Numbered from the stretch's first letter, positions 44,498-53,260 are shown. The stretch: 64,000 bases of DNA from Metabacillus litoralis (GCF_003667825.1 NZ_CP033043.1:249001-313000), one strand, 5' to 3'. Translations and numbers: made by a program. Notes: generated from the letters alone by a model not told the origin.

Positions 44498-45658
44498 TTA
44501 AACTTCCGAAACGGTTATCCATTGTCGTTTTTCAATTGATAAATCAACAGCCTCTAGAACTTGTTGACATTTCACACCGTCATGAAAATTTGGAACAGGC
44601 TGACGGTCTTCCTTAATTGCATCCATTAGCTCTACTATTTCATGGATAAATGTATGTTCATAACCAATTGTATGTCCAGGTGGCCACCAGTTCTCTGCAT
44701 AAGCATGGGGAGGATCTGTTGCTAACACACGTCGGAACCCCTGTACATCATCTCTGTCTTCAGTGAAGTAGACTTGTAATTCATTCATTCGTTCAAAATC
44801 AAAGATAACACTGCCTTTGCTTCCGTTGATTTCAAAGGAATTTGTACAACGATGACCTGTGCCGTAACGAGTCGCTTCAAAGCTGCCTAATGCCCCATTT
44901 GCAAAACGTGTCATAAACAAGGTTGCATCATCAACCGTGACCTTTCCTTTTTCAGTCTGAGTTTCACCTTTTGAGGATAGGCCAGATGTATTTGTCGGGA
45001 GAGGTCTTTCTTTAATAAATGTTTCACTCATTCCGATTACTTCTGTCATGTCACCAATTAGGTAGTGAGCTAAATCAATTAAGTGTGCTCCTAAATCTCC
45101 ATGTGAACCTGAGCCGGCTATATCTTTTTGAAGTCTCCAGGCAAGAGGGAAGGTAGGATCAACCAGCCAATCTTGTAAAAACCAAGCACGATAATGATAG
45201 ATATCACCTAATTTGCCTTCATCTATTAATTTTTTTGCAAGCATAACAGCTGGAGCAAAACGATAGTTAAAGCCGACCATATGCTTAACACCTTCTGCTT
45301 CAACAACCTCAAGCATTTCACGAGAATCTTTTAATGTAAGCGCTAACGGTTTTTCGCAGAAAACATGTTTTCCTGCTTTAGCTGCAGCAATGGTTATTTC
45401 TTTATGTACATCACTAGGTGCATTAATATCTATTAAATCAAGATCGCTTCGTTCAATTAGTGTTTTCCAGTCTGTTGTATATTCCTCCCAGCCGAATTGT
45501 TTTGCTGCTTGAGCGATACCTTCAGGATTGCGTCCACAGATTACCTTCATTTCTGGCTGGATTCTATTTGGAAAGAAAAGAGGAAGATCACGATAAGCAT
45601 GACTATGTGCCTTCCCCATAAACTTGTAACCAATCATCCCAACTTTTACTGTCTTCAT
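44498..45658 (-). CDS. Gfo/Idh/MocA-family sugar oxidoreductase (2)
   Basis: A 386-residue protein, longer than its paralogues, with Rossmann start KTVKVGMIGYKFMGKAHSHA, the catalytic motif EKPLALT near residue 95, and DLGAHLIDLAHYLIGDMTEV near 185. The N-terminal glycine pattern GxxxxG is intact. ATG 45658 is preferred over an in-frame start at 45676 because AAGGGG lies just before it. First gene of the operon (gfo, thuA, gfo); a palindromic operator lies about 95 bases upstream. Confidence 0.88.
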   Translation of the reverse strand: MKTVKVGMIGYKFMGKAHSHAYRDLPLFFPNRIQPEMKVICGRNPEGIAQAAKQFGWEEYTTDWKTLIERSDLDLIDINAPSDVHKEITIAAAKAGKHVFCEKPLALTLKDSREMLEVVEAEGVKHMVGFNYRFAPAVMLAKKLIDEGKLGDIYHYRAWFLQDWLVDPTFPLAWRLQKDIAGSGSHGDLGAHLIDLAHYLIGDMTEVIGMSETFIKERPLPTNTSGLSSKGETQTEKGKVTVDDATLFMTRFANGALGSFEATRYGTGHRCTNSFEINGSKGSVIFDFERMNELQVYFTEDRDDVQGFRRVLATDPPHAYAENWWPPGHTIGYEHTFIHEIVELMDAIKEDRQPVPNFHDGVKCQQVLEAVDLSIEKRQWITVSEV

Positions 45659-45753
45659 AACATTTCCCCTTTTCAAAGTTTGGTAGAAAACAAGTTATTA
45701 CGTTGATCACGATTAGTGTCATTTCCGTGGTGAATGGAGGAGAATATGTTTAT

Positions 45754-45769
45754 ATGACACTAGTGTTAT
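45754..45769. promoter_or_regulatory. Palindromic operator candidate upstream of Gfo/ThuA operon
   Basis: ATGACACTAGTGTTAT is symmetric at 14 of 16 positions (core ACACTAGTGT perfect). A further half site AGTGTCAT lies at 45715-45722. It overlaps the stop codon of the neighbouring LacI gene and precedes the minus-strand operon, so it may bind that LacI protein. Confidence 0.5.
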
Positions 45770-46788
45770 AGTGAGGATTCTCTTTCAATTAAAGTGACAG
45801 GCAGCTTCAAACTTGTTTTTTCATTGTCACCATGCAAAATACAGTTTAGTACCTTTTCTGCAGCCAGTTGCCCCATTTCATATAAAGGTACATTTACGGT
45901 ACTTAATGGGGGAGAGGTCATTCTCGAAATTTCTGAGTTATCGTAGCCGATAATAAAATAATCCTTTGAAGCTAGTAAACCTCGTTCATTCAAGCCCTGC
46001 ATTAGTCCAATAGCCATACGATCATTTGCTGCAAAGATTGCCTTTGATGTTTGCAGGATAGGGTAAATTTGCTCAGCAAGCTTATAGCCACTTTTACGAC
46101 TATAATTTCCTTCAAAAATAAGGTCCTTATTAAATGGTATGTCTTTATCTCGTAATGCTTTCCTATAGCCTTCAAGTCGATCAAGACTATTTGAAAACTC
46201 TTTTGAACCATTTAAAAAGATAACTCTTTCAAATCCTTTGTTGAGTAAAGAAGTTGTTGCTTGATAACTTCCATCTACATGATCTCCATCAATAAAGTGA
46301 AAGGGTTGTTCTGAAAAAGTTTGATTAATTAAACAATATGGCAAATGATGTTCATGTAGATTATTAAGAGCTGTAATATCATTTGGAGTATTTTTAGCCC
46401 CTAGAATAATGCAGCCGTCTACTCGTTGAGATTGAAAAAGCTGAATGTAATCTTTTGGTTGTTCAGGAGTTTGAAATAATAAGAGTAAGCCATAACCAGA
46501 TTCTCCTAGTTTTGCCCCAATTCCACTAACTAACTCTGAAAAATAGTGGGTGGACATTAAGTTAACCTTAGGTAAATAAGGAACAATTACTCCTATATTG
46601 TTGCTTTTTCCTTTTGCAAAATTTTGTGCAATAACATTAGGGTGGTAGTGAAGCTCTTTTGCAGCTTTCAGCACTTTTTTCTTCGTTTCTTCTTTCAATG
46701 GAGCTATGTTGTTAAAGACCCGTGAAACAGTGGCTTCAGAAACACCTGCTAATCTTGCAACATCTTTTCTATTAGCTAATTTATTCAC
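45766..46788 (-). CDS. LacI/GalR-family regulator (1) of sugar island
   Basis: A 340-residue repressor with helix-turn-helix NRKDVARLAGVSEATVSRVF, hinge HPNVIAQNFA near residue 52 and a PBP-like effector domain. The only usable start is GTG 46788, unusually placed directly against the GGGGG of its own ribosome site; no ATG/TTG/GTG follows within the domain. Translation may therefore be inefficient or begin at a non-standard codon. The downstream Gfo/ThuA operon is its likely target. A dyad at 46803-46818 is a candidate autoregulatory operator. Confidence 0.85.
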   Translation of the reverse strand: MNKLANRKDVARLAGVSEATVSRVFNNIAPLKEETKKKVLKAAKELHYHPNVIAQNFAKGKSNNIGVIVPYLPKVNLMSTHYFSELVSGIGAKLGESGYGLLLLFQTPEQPKDYIQLFQSQRVDGCIILGAKNTPNDITALNNLHEHHLPYCLINQTFSEQPFHFIDGDHVDGSYQATTSLLNKGFERVIFLNGSKEFSNSLDRLEGYRKALRDKDIPFNKDLIFEGNYSRKSGYKLAEQIYPILQTSKAIFAANDRMAIGLMQGLNERGLLASKDYFIIGYDNSEISRMTSPPLSTVNVPLYEMGQLAAEKVLNCILHGDNEKTSLKLPVTLIERESSL

Positions 46789-46802
46789 CCCCCGTAAATA
46801 TT

Positions 46803-46818
46803 ATGTACACGCGTTCAT
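46803..46818. promoter_or_regulatory. LacI-type operator candidate upstream of LacI (1)
   Basis: ATGTACACGCGTTCAT has a perfect ACGCGT core and 12 of 16 symmetric positions, 15 bases before the GTG start. It may block the promoter of the minus-strand LacI gene. Confidence 0.4.
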
Positions 46819-46881
46819 TTTCTCTGTTTTTAAGGAAAATGTCAATGAAAACCAAGAGATAAAAAATAAAATGAAAAAAAT

Positions 46882-46997
46882 TTGAATATTAGGTTTAACA
46901 TGTTTTAATTGGGGTAAATAGCAAAAGACAGTATCCCCCCTGATACTTTCTATATGAAAAACTTGAGGAGCCTTCATACTTTGTATGGAGGTTTTTT
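46882..46997 (+). ncRNA. Possible small RNA or leader transcript
   Basis: A promoter-like TTGAAT-N16-TTTAAT (46882-46909) is followed about 60 bases later by a good intrinsic terminator (CCTTCATAC / GTATGGAGG, loop TTT, then six T, 46971-46997). GTATC-CCCCCT-GATAC (46931-46946) adds a hairpin. No + strand gene ends here, so the terminator is unexplained unless a short RNA is made. Homology unknown. Confidence 0.35.
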
Positions 46998-47037
46998 CTT
47001 CGTTTATGGGTTTTATTACCTATTTTGGTAATTGGTG

Positions 47038-47086
47038 TTGAAATATAGAGCGGTAGGTTTTATACTTGAAAATGTAATCGGTTACA
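47038..47086 (+). promoter_or_regulatory. Promoter and operator of LacI (2)
   Basis: TTGAAA (47038-47043), 17-base spacer, TATACT (47061-47066). The dyad TGTAATCGGTTACA (47073-47086) covers the expected transcription start. Matching dyads lie at 48168 and 48231, so the downstream LacI protein should control itself and the transport operon. Confidence 0.75.
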
Positions 47087-47133
47087 AAAAATGCCGATCG
47101 AACATGAAAAGTCATCTCCAGGGAGAATGGTAC

Positions 47134-48165
47134 ATGGTAAAAATGCGTGATGTAGCAAAATTAGCAAATGTGTCAGTCGCAACAGTTTCTAGGGTCCTGC
47201 ATAATCCAGAAACTGTAAAAGAAGCAACGAGAAAGAAAGTACTGAGTGTAATTGATGAGTTAAATTATAAACCAAATATGCTAGCTCGCCAGTTTCGTAG
47301 AAATGAAACAAATATTATTCTAGTAGTTGTACCAAGTATTATGAATACTGTTTTTTCAGGTATTATTGAGGGAATAGAATACGAAGCCTCAAGACATGGA
47401 TATCGGGTTTTACTAGGGAATACAAATAGAAAAGTTGAAAACGAATATGACTTAGTTGAACTACTAAAGAAAAGGCAAACAGACGGTATGATTTTATTAT
47501 CAGAAAGGATGGATTCAAACGATATAAAGTCTTTGAGTGAAGAATATCCTCTTGTTCTAGCTACAGCATATATTGAGGGGTTAAAGGTACCATCTGTATC
47601 AATCGACAATGTTAGTAGTAGTCGCGAAGCTGTTGAACATCTCATTAGACTAGGTCATAAAGAAATTGCTCATATAACAGGGCCCTTGCAATTTGGAATT
47701 TCTAAAGGTCGATATAAAGGTTATAAACAAGCGCTGATGCAAAATAATTTAGAAGTTCGGAATATGCTAGTTCAAGAGGGAGATTTCACTTTTGAATCTG
47801 GCTATAATCAAATGTTGAAGTTCATGGCAATTGAGAAAACACCTACAGCTATTTTTGCTGCAAATGATGAAATGGCTATGGGGGCAGTAAAAGCAGTAAA
47901 AGAATTTGGACTTAATGTTCCTAGAGATATCGCTATTGTGGGATTCGATAATATAGCATTTTCATCAAAATTTGATCCAGCTATAACGACAGTTGCACAA
48001 CCCCTTTTTGAAATGGGACAAAAGTCTATGAAATTACTATTACAGCAAATTCAAGGAAAGCCGATTATTAAGTCACAATATATATTAGATTGTGAATTAA
48101 TTGTGAGAGATTCTTGTGGTGGAAAAGGTAAAGAAAAGGTAATAAATGAAAAAATCAGCACATAA
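47134..48165 (+). CDS. LacI/GalR-family regulator (2) of sugar island
   Basis: A 343-residue repressor: helix-turn-helix MRDVAKLANVSVATVSRVLH at the start, hinge NMLARQFRR near residue 48, then the PBP-like effector domain with AIFAANDEMAMGAVKA near 240 and a VGFDN motif near 275. ATG 47134 follows AGGGAG by eight bases; the frame extends upstream to 47032 but crosses the promoter and operator. Its probable operator is TGTAACCGGTTACA, present three times around this gene and the next. Confidence 0.9.
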   Translation: MVKMRDVAKLANVSVATVSRVLHNPETVKEATRKKVLSVIDELNYKPNMLARQFRRNETNIILVVVPSIMNTVFSGIIEGIEYEASRHGYRVLLGNTNRKVENEYDLVELLKKRQTDGMILLSERMDSNDIKSLSEEYPLVLATAYIEGLKVPSVSIDNVSSSREAVEHLIRLGHKEIAHITGPLQFGISKGRYKGYKQALMQNNLEVRNMLVQEGDFTFESGYNQMLKFMAIEKTPTAIFAANDEMAMGAVKAVKEFGLNVPRDIAIVGFDNIAFSSKFDPAITTVAQPLFEMGQKSMKLLLQQIQGKPIIKSQYILDCELIVRDSCGGKGKEKVINEKIST

Positions 48166-48167
48166 AA

Positions 48168-48244
48168 TGTAACCGATTACAAATTAAGGGAGGTGAATAG
48201 CTTAAGTTACATGAAAATTGAATGGATATTTGTAACCGGTTACA
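48168..48244. promoter_or_regulatory. Two operators before the sugar-isomerase/ABC operon
   Basis: TGTAACCGATTACA (48168-48181) and the perfect 14-bp palindrome TGTAACCGGTTACA (48231-48244) are 63 bp apart centre to centre, six helical turns, which would favour DNA looping by a LacI-type tetramer or paired dimers. The promoter itself is not clear. Confidence 0.75.
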
Positions 48245-48272
48245 TTTGTGGTTGAAAAAGGAGGACTTTTCT

Positions 48273-49037
48273 ATGTCAAATACTCTATTTAGCTTACAAT
48301 TATTCACACTGCGTGAAGAAACTGAAAAAGATTTTATTGGAACATTAGAGAAAGTTGCAAAGCTTGGATATCAAGGGGTAGAGTTTGCTGGATATGGAGG
48401 ATTAACGTCAAAGCAATTGAGACAGGAACTTGATCGCTTAGGGTTAAAAGCAAGTTCTAGTCATGTTCAATTATCTGTTCTAGAAAATGAATTAGCTAGG
48501 GTCATTGAATTTCAACAAACAATAGGTAGTCGACACGTAGCGTGCCCTGTCCTTCCAGCTGAAAGAAGAACAAAAGAAGCTTACTATGAACTTATTCCAA
48601 TTTTAAATGAAATTGGTCGAAAATGTCACGAGGAAGGAATTACACTTTCTTATCATAATCATGATTTTGAATTAGTTGACCTAGATAATGGTAAAAAGCC
48701 TTTAGAAATACTTCTAGATGAAACAAATCCTGAATGGGTAAAGGCTGAGTTTGATGTCTACTGGTTAACAAAAGCTGGTGAAGACCCAGTTCATTGGTTA
48801 AAACGTTATGAAGGAAGAACACCACTTGTTCATCTTAAGGACATGACGACAGATGGGGAGAAGTTTTTTGCGGAATTAGGAACTGGTGGGGTTAATGTAG
48901 AAGGGGTACTTAATCAGGGGATGAGTTCAGGTGTGGAGTGGTTTGTTGTTGAGCAGGACAGATCAAGAAGAACACCTTTTGAGAGCATCGAAATCAGTAT
49001 GGATTTTTTGAAAGAAAAACAATTAATAACAGTTTAA
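48273..49037 (+). CDS. Sugar phosphate isomerase/epimerase-family protein
   Basis: A 254-residue TIM-barrel protein of the xylose-isomerase-like family. Metal-ligand motifs: SYHNHDFEL near residue 127, KAEFDVYW near 157, VHLKDM near 186, and a final glutamate in WFVVEQDRS near 226. Relatives include IolE/IolI, hexulose epimerases and 3-keto-glycoside lyases. ATG 48273 follows AAGGAGG by eight bases. First gene of the operon with the importer and a third Gfo/Idh enzyme. Confidence 0.87.
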   Translation: MSNTLFSLQLFTLREETEKDFIGTLEKVAKLGYQGVEFAGYGGLTSKQLRQELDRLGLKASSSHVQLSVLENELARVIEFQQTIGSRHVACPVLPAERRTKEAYYELIPILNEIGRKCHEEGITLSYHNHDFELVDLDNGKKPLEILLDETNPEWVKAEFDVYWLTKAGEDPVHWLKRYEGRTPLVHLKDMTTDGEKFFAELGTGGVNVEGVLNQGMSSGVEWFVVEQDRSRRTPFESIEISMDFLKEKQLITV

Positions 49038-49068
49038 AGTTGAAAACGAAAACAAAGGGGATGGAAGA

Positions 49069-50370
49069 ATGAAAAAATTACTTTCTGTTTTAACGATAAT
49101 GACTGTTTTGTTTCTAACTGCATGTGGACTTAATGGTGGTGGCTCTACAGAACAGGCAACATCTGATTCTGGTGAGAGTAAGTCTAACGGAGGGAAAAAG
49201 ACACTTGAATTCTGGCATATTGATACAGGGGAAAAAGAGGCAGTTTATGAAGAAGCAGTTGAACGATTCAAGGAAAAGCATCCTGACGTAGATGTAAAGG
49301 TTCTTCAAATTCCAAATGATGCATACAAGCAAAAGTTATCTGTTGCTATGTCTGGAAATGATGCACCAGATGTATTCCATAGTTGGGGTGGAGGATGGCT
49401 GAAGAACTTTGTGGACCAGGGGAAGGTATATGATATCACAGAAACAACAGATAAATCTCACTTTAATGAACTGGCTTTGAACAATGCTACATTTGACGGC
49501 AAGGTTTACGGTCAGCCATTAAGTCTTTCAATTGATGTTGTTTTCTATAATAAAGAGTTATTTGATAAGTACGGTCTAAAAGCACCAAAAACTTATGATG
49601 AATGGTTAAATGTGATCGATACACTAAAAGAAAACGAAATTATTCCTATTGCATTAACAAACCAAACAAAATGGCCCGGAGCTTATTATTTAATGAACTT
49701 TGCAAGTAGAATTGCTGGGCCTGAACTGTTTGAGAGTGCTTTTAATAGAGAGGGTAGAGGCTTTGATGACCCAGCTTATGTTGAGGCAGGAAAGTATATT
49801 CAAGAATTGGTAGAAAGAGACGCGTTTAATCCAGGATTTAACGGTGTACCGTATGATGAAGGTCAAGGGCGTCAGTTAATGTATACTGGTCAAGCAGCGA
49901 TGATGGATATGACAATCTCATTCTTAAATAACGTAAGACAAGAGGCTCCTGAATTCGAGGAAAAGTTAGACTTTTTCTTATTCCCAACTATTCCTGGAGG
50001 TAAAGGGAACGAAACACATGTTGGGGCAGCAACCGGACCTGTTTGGTCAGTTGCACAAAACAGTGAAAACCCTGACTTAGCTGCTGAGTTAGTTAATGAA
50101 CTAACAAGCAAAGAAACAGCGCAAAATTACACAGATCGCACTGGCTCATTAACAGGTGTGAAAGATGTTGTTCCAGCTGATGAATTTACAAAACGTTTTT
50201 ATGAAGTGGTAGAACAAGCAACTCATTTACAAATGCCGTATGATCAAACTCTTCCACCTGAATTAGCAGAATTACACAAAGACACGACTCAAGCTGTATT
50301 TGGGCTAGATATGACACCTGAAGATGCTGCAAAGAAAATGGAAGAAAAAGCAAAAGAGCTTTTAGAGTAG
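49069..50370 (+). CDS. Sugar ABC transporter solute-binding lipoprotein
   Basis: A 433-residue family-1 binding protein with a lipoprotein signal (MKKLLSVLTIMTVLFLTAC, Cys19) and Gly/Ser-rich linker. The mature part begins LEFWHIDTGEKEAVYEEAVE and contains the DAPDVFHSWGGGW and AAMMDMTISF patterns of sugar-binding proteins. It should deliver a disaccharide or glycoside to the two following permeases. ATG follows AAAGGGGATGG. Distinct from the protein at 12991 in sequence. Confidence 0.9.
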   Translation: MKKLLSVLTIMTVLFLTACGLNGGGSTEQATSDSGESKSNGGKKTLEFWHIDTGEKEAVYEEAVERFKEKHPDVDVKVLQIPNDAYKQKLSVAMSGNDAPDVFHSWGGGWLKNFVDQGKVYDITETTDKSHFNELALNNATFDGKVYGQPLSLSIDVVFYNKELFDKYGLKAPKTYDEWLNVIDTLKENEIIPIALTNQTKWPGAYYLMNFASRIAGPELFESAFNREGRGFDDPAYVEAGKYIQELVERDAFNPGFNGVPYDEGQGRQLMYTGQAAMMDMTISFLNNVRQEAPEFEEKLDFFLFPTIPGGKGNETHVGAATGPVWSVAQNSENPDLAAELVNELTSKETAQNYTDRTGSLTGVKDVVPADEFTKRFYEVVEQATHLQMPYDQTLPPELAELHKDTTQAVFGLDMTPEDAAKKMEEKAKELLE

Positions 50371-50419
50371 TGCGGTAAGGGGGGATTTCCCCTCTTATTG
50401 TAAAAAAGGAGTGGCTGAA

Positions 50420-51364
50420 ATGGATACACATATAAAAGTGGCTGAAAATAGGACGGTAGTCAAAAAAGTATCACGTACACAAAAGAAAATAAAAAGCGCC
50501 TTAACTATTAGTGCATTTGTCGCCCCTGCCATTATTATTTATGCAGTCTATGTTTTGTTCCCTATTATGTCTACCCTCATGTACAGTTTTTATAAATGGG
50601 ACGGAATGGGAGTAGGAGTATTTATAGGATTACAAAATTATGTTGACCTTTTTAAAGACGCAATTTTTTGGAGAGCCCTCACAAATAATACATGGGTAGT
50701 GTTAACCTCGGTATTTGCTCAAATTCCTCTTGGGTTAATTATGGCACTTATGTTATTTGCACCAATAAAAGGAATTAAATTCTTTAGCAGTGTTTATTTC
50801 TTTCCATTTCTTATGTCAACAGTAGCAATCGGTTTGTTATGGGTTTTAATGTTTGATCCAATAAATGGGATAATCAATAGTATCATTAATGTATTTGGAT
50901 TTGAAAATGTTTCATGGCTAAGTGAAACAAATACAGCATTATTTGCTGTATTATTGGTTATTGTTTGGCAATTCTCTCCGTTTTATATGATTCTTTTTAA
51001 AGCAGCCATTGTTGGAATACCGGATGAATTATATGAAGCTGCTGAAATTGATGGTGCAAGTTCTTTCCAAAAGTTTTTTCAGATTACATTACCTCTCCTG
51101 ATGCCAACAATTGTAAGCTCTTCAATTCTAGCAATTGTAGGTTCGTTAAAAGCATTTGATATCTTCTATATTATGACAGGTGGAGGGCCTAACCACGGAA
51201 CGGAACTATTAGGAACGTATATGTTTAAACAGGCTTTTATCAACTTCAATATGGGCTATGCTAGTGCTATTGCCTTTATTATGTTCTTCTTAGCCTTATT
51301 CGTTACGATTATTATTCAGGTAATGGATCATTTACGTAAAAAGAAAGGAGCCTACGGAATATGA
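50420..51364 (+). CDS. Sugar ABC transporter permease (UgpA/MalF-like)
   Basis: A 314-residue permease with a basic N-terminus, six hydrophobic segments and EAA loop LYEAAEIDGASSFQKFFQIT near residue 205. The start is ATG 50420, eight bases after AAAGGAG; GTG 50411 overlaps that site. The stop overlaps the next ATG (ATGA). No ATPase is encoded in the operon. Confidence 0.9.
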   Translation: MDTHIKVAENRTVVKKVSRTQKKIKSALTISAFVAPAIIIYAVYVLFPIMSTLMYSFYKWDGMGVGVFIGLQNYVDLFKDAIFWRALTNNTWVVLTSVFAQIPLGLIMALMLFAPIKGIKFFSSVYFFPFLMSTVAIGLLWVLMFDPINGIINSIINVFGFENVSWLSETNTALFAVLLVIVWQFSPFYMILFKAAIVGIPDELYEAAEIDGASSFQKFFQITLPLLMPTIVSSSILAIVGSLKAFDIFYIMTGGGPNHGTELLGTYMFKQAFINFNMGYASAIAFIMFFLALFVTIIIQVMDHLRKKKGAYGI

Positions 51365-52182
51365 CAATGGGATTAAAAAAAGTACCTCTCTATATCATTG
51401 CCATTATGTTGTTAGTCTTCACTGGTTTTCCTTTCATCTATATGATTTCAACTTCACTCAAGTCACGAAGTCAATTCTTTGAGGAGCCATTTGCGCTATT
51501 TTCATCATTTAATTTTGAAAACTTTCGATCCGTTTTTGAAATGGGGTTAACACGATATTTTTTAAATAGTATTTTGGTGTCTGTAGTAGCTGTTTTTGTG
51601 GTAATGCTAGTAGCAGCGTTAGCGAGTTATCCTTTAAGTAGAATGAAATTTAAGTTGAACAAAGTATTATTCCTACTATTTATATCAGGTATGATGCTGC
51701 CTATTCATGCTACTCTTATTCCAATTTTTAAGCTCACACAAAGCATGGGGGTTTTTGATACAGTATGGGCTTTATTAGGACCATATATCGCTTTTAGTCT
51801 CCCAATCTCAATTTTCATTTTGACTCAGTTTATGCAAGAAATTCCCAAGTCATTAGAGGAAGCTGCGAAGATGGATGGCTGTAACCATTTTGGAATCTTC
51901 TGGAGAGTAATCTTGCCGATGTTAACACCTGCGTTAATGACAGTGTTAATCTATAACTTTATCCACTTATGGAATGAGTTTATTTTTGCCCTCGTTCTAA
52001 TTTCAAGCCCAGAAAACATGACATTACCATTAGGCTTACAAGACTTTAGAGGAGAATTCTCAGTAAATATACCTGGTCTTATGGCCGCCTTAACACTAGC
52101 AAGCTTACCAATTCTTGTTGTTTACCTTTTCTCACAAGAGAAAGTTGTAAAAGGATTAGCAGGTGGGGCAGTGAAAGGATAA
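51361..52182 (+). CDS. Sugar ABC transporter permease (UgpE/MalG-like)
   Basis: A 273-residue permease with six hydrophobic segments and EAA loop LEEAAKMDGCNHFGIFWRVI near residue 160. It overlaps the previous gene by four bases (ATGA), so the two are translationally coupled. AAAGGAG lies ten bases before the first ATG; the second Met codon at 51367 is an alternative. Confidence 0.9.
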   Translation: MTMGLKKVPLYIIAIMLLVFTGFPFIYMISTSLKSRSQFFEEPFALFSSFNFENFRSVFEMGLTRYFLNSILVSVVAVFVVMLVAALASYPLSRMKFKLNKVLFLLFISGMMLPIHATLIPIFKLTQSMGVFDTVWALLGPYIAFSLPISIFILTQFMQEIPKSLEEAAKMDGCNHFGIFWRVILPMLTPALMTVLIYNFIHLWNEFIFALVLISSPENMTLPLGLQDFRGEFSVNIPGLMAALTLASLPILVVYLFSQEKVVKGLAGGAVKG

Positions 52183-52208
52183 AACAAATTATTGGGGGAT
52201 GAAAAACC

Positions 52209-53249
52209 ATGTCAAAGATAAAAGTAGCTGTAATTGGTTGTGGAAGTATTGCAAGAAGACGTCATTTAGTTGAGTATGCAAATAATGATAATGTCGAAAT
52301 CATAGCAGTGTGTGACATTGTGGAATCGCGAGCAGTAGAGATGGCTGAAAAATATGAAGCACAGGCTTTTACACAATATGAGAAAGTCGTTCAACTTGCG
52401 GAGGTAGATGTGATAAGTGTTTGTTTACCAAATGATCTACACGCTCCTGTTTCAATTGCTGCTTTAAATGCTGGAAAAAATGTTCTTTGTGAAAAACCTA
52501 TGGCAACGTCCAGAAAAGAAGCAGAAGAAATGATAGAAGCTGCAGAGAAGAATAACAAAACATTAATGATTGCACATAATCAACGCTTTGTATCTTCTCA
52601 CCAAAAAGCAAGACAAATAATAGAAAGTGGTGAGCTTGGAAAAATTTATAGTTTTCGAACAACTTTTGGACATCCGGGACCGGAGAGATGGAGTATTGAT
52701 GGAAGGAATAGTTGGTTTTTTGATAAAGAACGGGCATTCATTGGTGCACTAGGAGATTTGGGTGTCCATAAATCAGATTTAATTCGCTATTTATTAGGAG
52801 ATGTTGCGGAGGTAAGTGCATTTGTTGAAACATCTGCAAAAGAAGATACACTGGTAGATGATAATGCGGTAGCTATTTTGAAAATGGAATCTGGTGTTAT
52901 TGGAACATTAACAGCTAGCTGGTCATATGTAGCTGGTGGAGACAATTCTACAGTCATTTACGCTGAAAATGCTGTTTTAAGATTAGAGGATGATCCAGAT
53001 CATTCACTAATTGTTCAATATAATAATGGTGAAGTTGTGAAGCATCAACTAGATAAAATACAAACGAATGATGAAGGTGGTCAAACGAATACACATGTTA
53101 TTGATCACTTTATAGACTCTATCCTGAATAAAAAAGCCCCCCTTATAAATGGGGAAGAAGGGAAAAAGTCACTTGAGGTAATTTTAGCAGCACTTGAAGC
53201 TAATGAAACAAAAAAAGTAGTGATGATAAATAAAATACCTGTAGTATAA
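52209..53249 (+). CDS. Gfo/Idh/MocA-family sugar oxidoreductase (3)
   Basis: A 346-residue oxidoreductase with Rossmann start IKVAVIGCGSIARRRHLVEY, catalytic EKPMATS near residue 95, and GALGDLGVHKSDLIRYLLGD near 180. ATG follows GGGGGATG and lies 26 bases after the permease gene, in the LacI(2) operon. It probably oxidises or reduces the imported sugar, in sequence with the epimerase-fold protein and perhaps the two Gfo/Idh enzymes of the divergent operon. Confidence 0.9.
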   Translation: MSKIKVAVIGCGSIARRRHLVEYANNDNVEIIAVCDIVESRAVEMAEKYEAQAFTQYEKVVQLAEVDVISVCLPNDLHAPVSIAALNAGKNVLCEKPMATSRKEAEEMIEAAEKNNKTLMIAHNQRFVSSHQKARQIIESGELGKIYSFRTTFGHPGPERWSIDGRNSWFFDKERAFIGALGDLGVHKSDLIRYLLGDVAEVSAFVETSAKEDTLVDDNAVAILKMESGVIGTLTASWSYVAGGDNSTVIYAENAVLRLEDDPDHSLIVQYNNGEVVKHQLDKIQTNDEGGQTNTHVIDHFIDSILNKKAPLINGEEGKKSLEVILAALEANETKKVVMINKIPVV

Positions 53250-53260
53250 GCAGCCGTTGT

